The position numbers and the translations under genes are program-made. The notes under the pieces are model-generated. The model saw only the letters and a program-made list of their open reading frames with translations. It did not search any database and was not told the origin of the DNA. Positions 4,730 to 6,032 of a stretch of 6,032 bases of DNA are shown in pieces. This DNA is from an uncultured Bdellovibrio sp. Lineage in GTDB: Bacteria; Bdellovibrionota; Bdellovibrionia; Bdellovibrionales; Bdellovibrionaceae. Location: contig CAMLMF010000174.1 of assembly GCA_946480995.1 (NCBI GenBank), positions 1 to 6,032 of the forward strand, given 5' to 3'. How positions within the stretch are numbered: position 1 is the stretch's first letter; each line of letters opens with the position of its first letter.

Positions 4730-6032
4730 CTAAGTTTCGCGATACTGTGGTCCACCGCCGCCTTCTGGCACGGTCCACTCGATGTTTTCGAATGGGCACT
4801 TGATATCACAAGTTTTGCAGTGAATACAGTTCGTATAATTGATTTGTAAGTCCTTCTTACCCGCCTCAACCTTGGACGGCACCATCTCGTACACCGAAGC
4901 CGGGCAGAAATGGTTGCATGGAGATTTGTATTGCGGCTCACATACGGAGCGGCAAATATCCCCGTCCTTCAATATAAGGTGGTTTGGCGAATCTTCATCG
5001 TGCATAGTGCCCGTTAAATAGACGCTAGAAAGCTTATCAAAGAACAGCTGACCGTCTGGTTTAGGCAGCTTATTATCTTCGTGATCTAGGCCGTAAGGAC
5101 CCCACACATCGACCACTTTTTCCGTGGTTTCAGCGTCGATATGCTCGATTTTCATGTGGTCCATAAGGCCGCGACCGCCCGAGATCTCTTGCAATGCCAA
5201 AAGCGGCATAGAGGCAAACATGCCTTTAGAAAGCGTCTGATGGAAGTTACGCACGCGATACAATTCGTCTTTCACGAAGCTGCTTTCAATGCGTTTTTCA
5301 TAGCCTTGAGTTGTTGCGGCTGAAAAGTCAGCACCCTTTAACAAGCCATCCATCACAGTCTCTGCCGCTTGCATCCCTGACTTCATCGCTAAGTGGATAC
5401 CTTTAAGCTTTTGCACGTCGACCATGCTGGCAGAATCGCCACAAACCATGAAGCCATCGCCATAAAGCTTCGGCATAGAATACCACCCGCCCGCCGGTAA
5501 AGTTTTACCGCCGTAAGCGACAACCTTGCCGCCTTTAAGCATGTCTTGCAGGAATGGATGAGTTTTTAATTTTTGCAATTCACGATGTGGATCTAACAAA
5601 GGATCGTGGGTATCAAGGTACGCCACTAAGCCCACGATGATTTTGTCTCCAGGCAAAGTGTAAATGAAAGTACCACCGATGGATTTTGATAAAGGGAAGC
5701 CCAAAGTATGGATCACTTGACCCGCTTCGACAGTTCCCGGAGGCATTTGGATGATTTCTTTTACGCCTTCTTCAAAGACTTCTGGATTTTTACCTGCGCG
5801 CAAGTTCAATTTCTTTTCAACTTGCTTAAACAAAGAACCGCGTGTGCCTTCGGCGAAAATAGTGACTTTAGACTTTAAGATTAAGCCCGCTTCAAAGTTT
5901 GGCTTTGGTTTGCCATTTTTATCACGTCCTTTATCGCCCGTGCGCACACCAACGATTTTATCACCTTCATACAAAGCTTCAACGGCTGCGAAACCCGGAA
6001 AGATATTGATGCCTTTTTCTTCGCACTTCGTT
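4730..6032 (-). CDS. Electron transfer flavoprotein:quinone oxidoreductase, C-terminal three quarters (runs off right edge)
   Basis: ETF-QO passes electrons from reduced electron transfer flavoprotein, as in fatty acid and amino acid oxidation, to membrane quinone; it is a monotopic membrane protein with FAD and an iron-sulfur cluster. The visible 433 residues begin TKCEEKGINIFPGFAAVEA; the family is about 540-600 long, so the FAD GxGxxG start lies beyond the edge. Seen: FAEGTRGSLFKQ (about 59-70), GFPLSKSIGGTFIY (about 111-124) in the quinone-binding region, GDSASMVDVQKLKGIHLAMKSG (about 198-219) matching the [22 protein letters not shown] flavin segment, and the C-terminal FCPASVYE plus CIHCKTCDIKCP and TVPEGGGGP. 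The last part has eight Cys (visible residues 360, 364, 372, 376, 402, 405, 408, 412), against four cluster ligands in the mitochondrial enzyme. The reading frame stays open to the window edge; a TTG at 5974 is not a real start. etfA/etfB are not in the window. Confidence 0.95.
   Translation of the reverse strand, partial: TKCEEKGINIFPGFAAVEALYEGDKIVGVRTGDKGRDKNGKPKPNFEAGLILKSKVTIFAEGTRGSLFKQVEKKLNLRAGKNPEVFEEGVKEIIQMPPGTVEAGQVIHTLGFPLSKSIGGTFIYTLPGDKIIVGLVAYLDTHDPLLDPHRELQKLKTHPFLQDMLKGGKVVAYGGKTLPAGGWYSMPKLYGDGFMVCGDSASMVDVQKLKGIHLAMKSGMQAAETVMDGLLKGADFSAATTQGYEKRIESSFVKDELYRVRNFHQTLSKGMFASMPLLALQEISGGRGLMDHMKIEHIDAETTEKVVDVWGPYGLDHEDNKLPKPDGQLFFDKLSSVYLTGTMHDEDSPNHLILKDGDICRSVCEPQYKSPCNHFCPASVYEMVPSKVEAGKKDLQINYTNCIHCKTCDIKCPFENIEWTVPEGGGGPQYRET

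Noticed and set aside
4714..4941. Minus-strand Arg-rich frame of 75 codons
   Set aside because: It is an alternative frame of the ETF oxidoreductase C-terminus and has no independent support.
5972..5974. TTG as the start of the ETF oxidoreductase
   Set aside because: The frame is open upstream to the edge and upstream residues fit the family, so the true start lies outside the window.

Overview
The window looks like ordinary chromosomal DNA of a Gram-negative, respiring bacterium. It carries lipid A acyltransferase LpxD, translation factor IF-1, a Tex-family protein and an ETF:quinone oxidoreductase. The loose gene order (lpxD away from fabZ/lpxA), moderate GC and a Lys/Ala/Pro-rich basic protein suit a deltaproteobacterial or Bdellovibrio-like genome. 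That taxonomic guess is inference only. I see no mobile element, CRISPR array, tRNA or rRNA.

Left block, minus strand, read right to left from about 1450 to 1: a histone H1-like basic protein with a C-terminal Tudor/SH3-like domain (1449-883), infA (832-614), a strong hairpin (587-607), then the 5' part of tex, which runs off the left edge. The theme is transcription and translation housekeeping. A 125-bp divergent intergenic region separates this block from lpxD and appears to hold two back-to-back promoters with overlapping -35 elements.

Centre, plus strand: lpxD (1575-2621) and, 10 bp later, a small four-helix membrane protein (2632-2997). A GC-rich hairpin with T-runs on both sides (3021-3054) probably ends transcription from both directions.

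Right block, minus strand, read right to left: the C-terminal three quarters of an ETF:quinone oxidoreductase (runs off the right edge, stop at 4730), a THUMP-type RNA methyltransferase of the RlmL/YpsC family (4677-3553), and a small exported protein of unknown function (3538-3098). Short gaps (52 and 14 nt) suggest one operon with a stem-loop over the methyltransferase ribosome-binding site.

No clearly new multi-gene system is visible. The points most worth a second look are the H1-tail plus Tudor-like protein next to infA, the eight-cysteine C-terminus of the ETF oxidoreductase, the Ala at the LpxD acyl-chain ruler position, the SD-less infA, and the RNA structures at 574-607 and 4679-4708.
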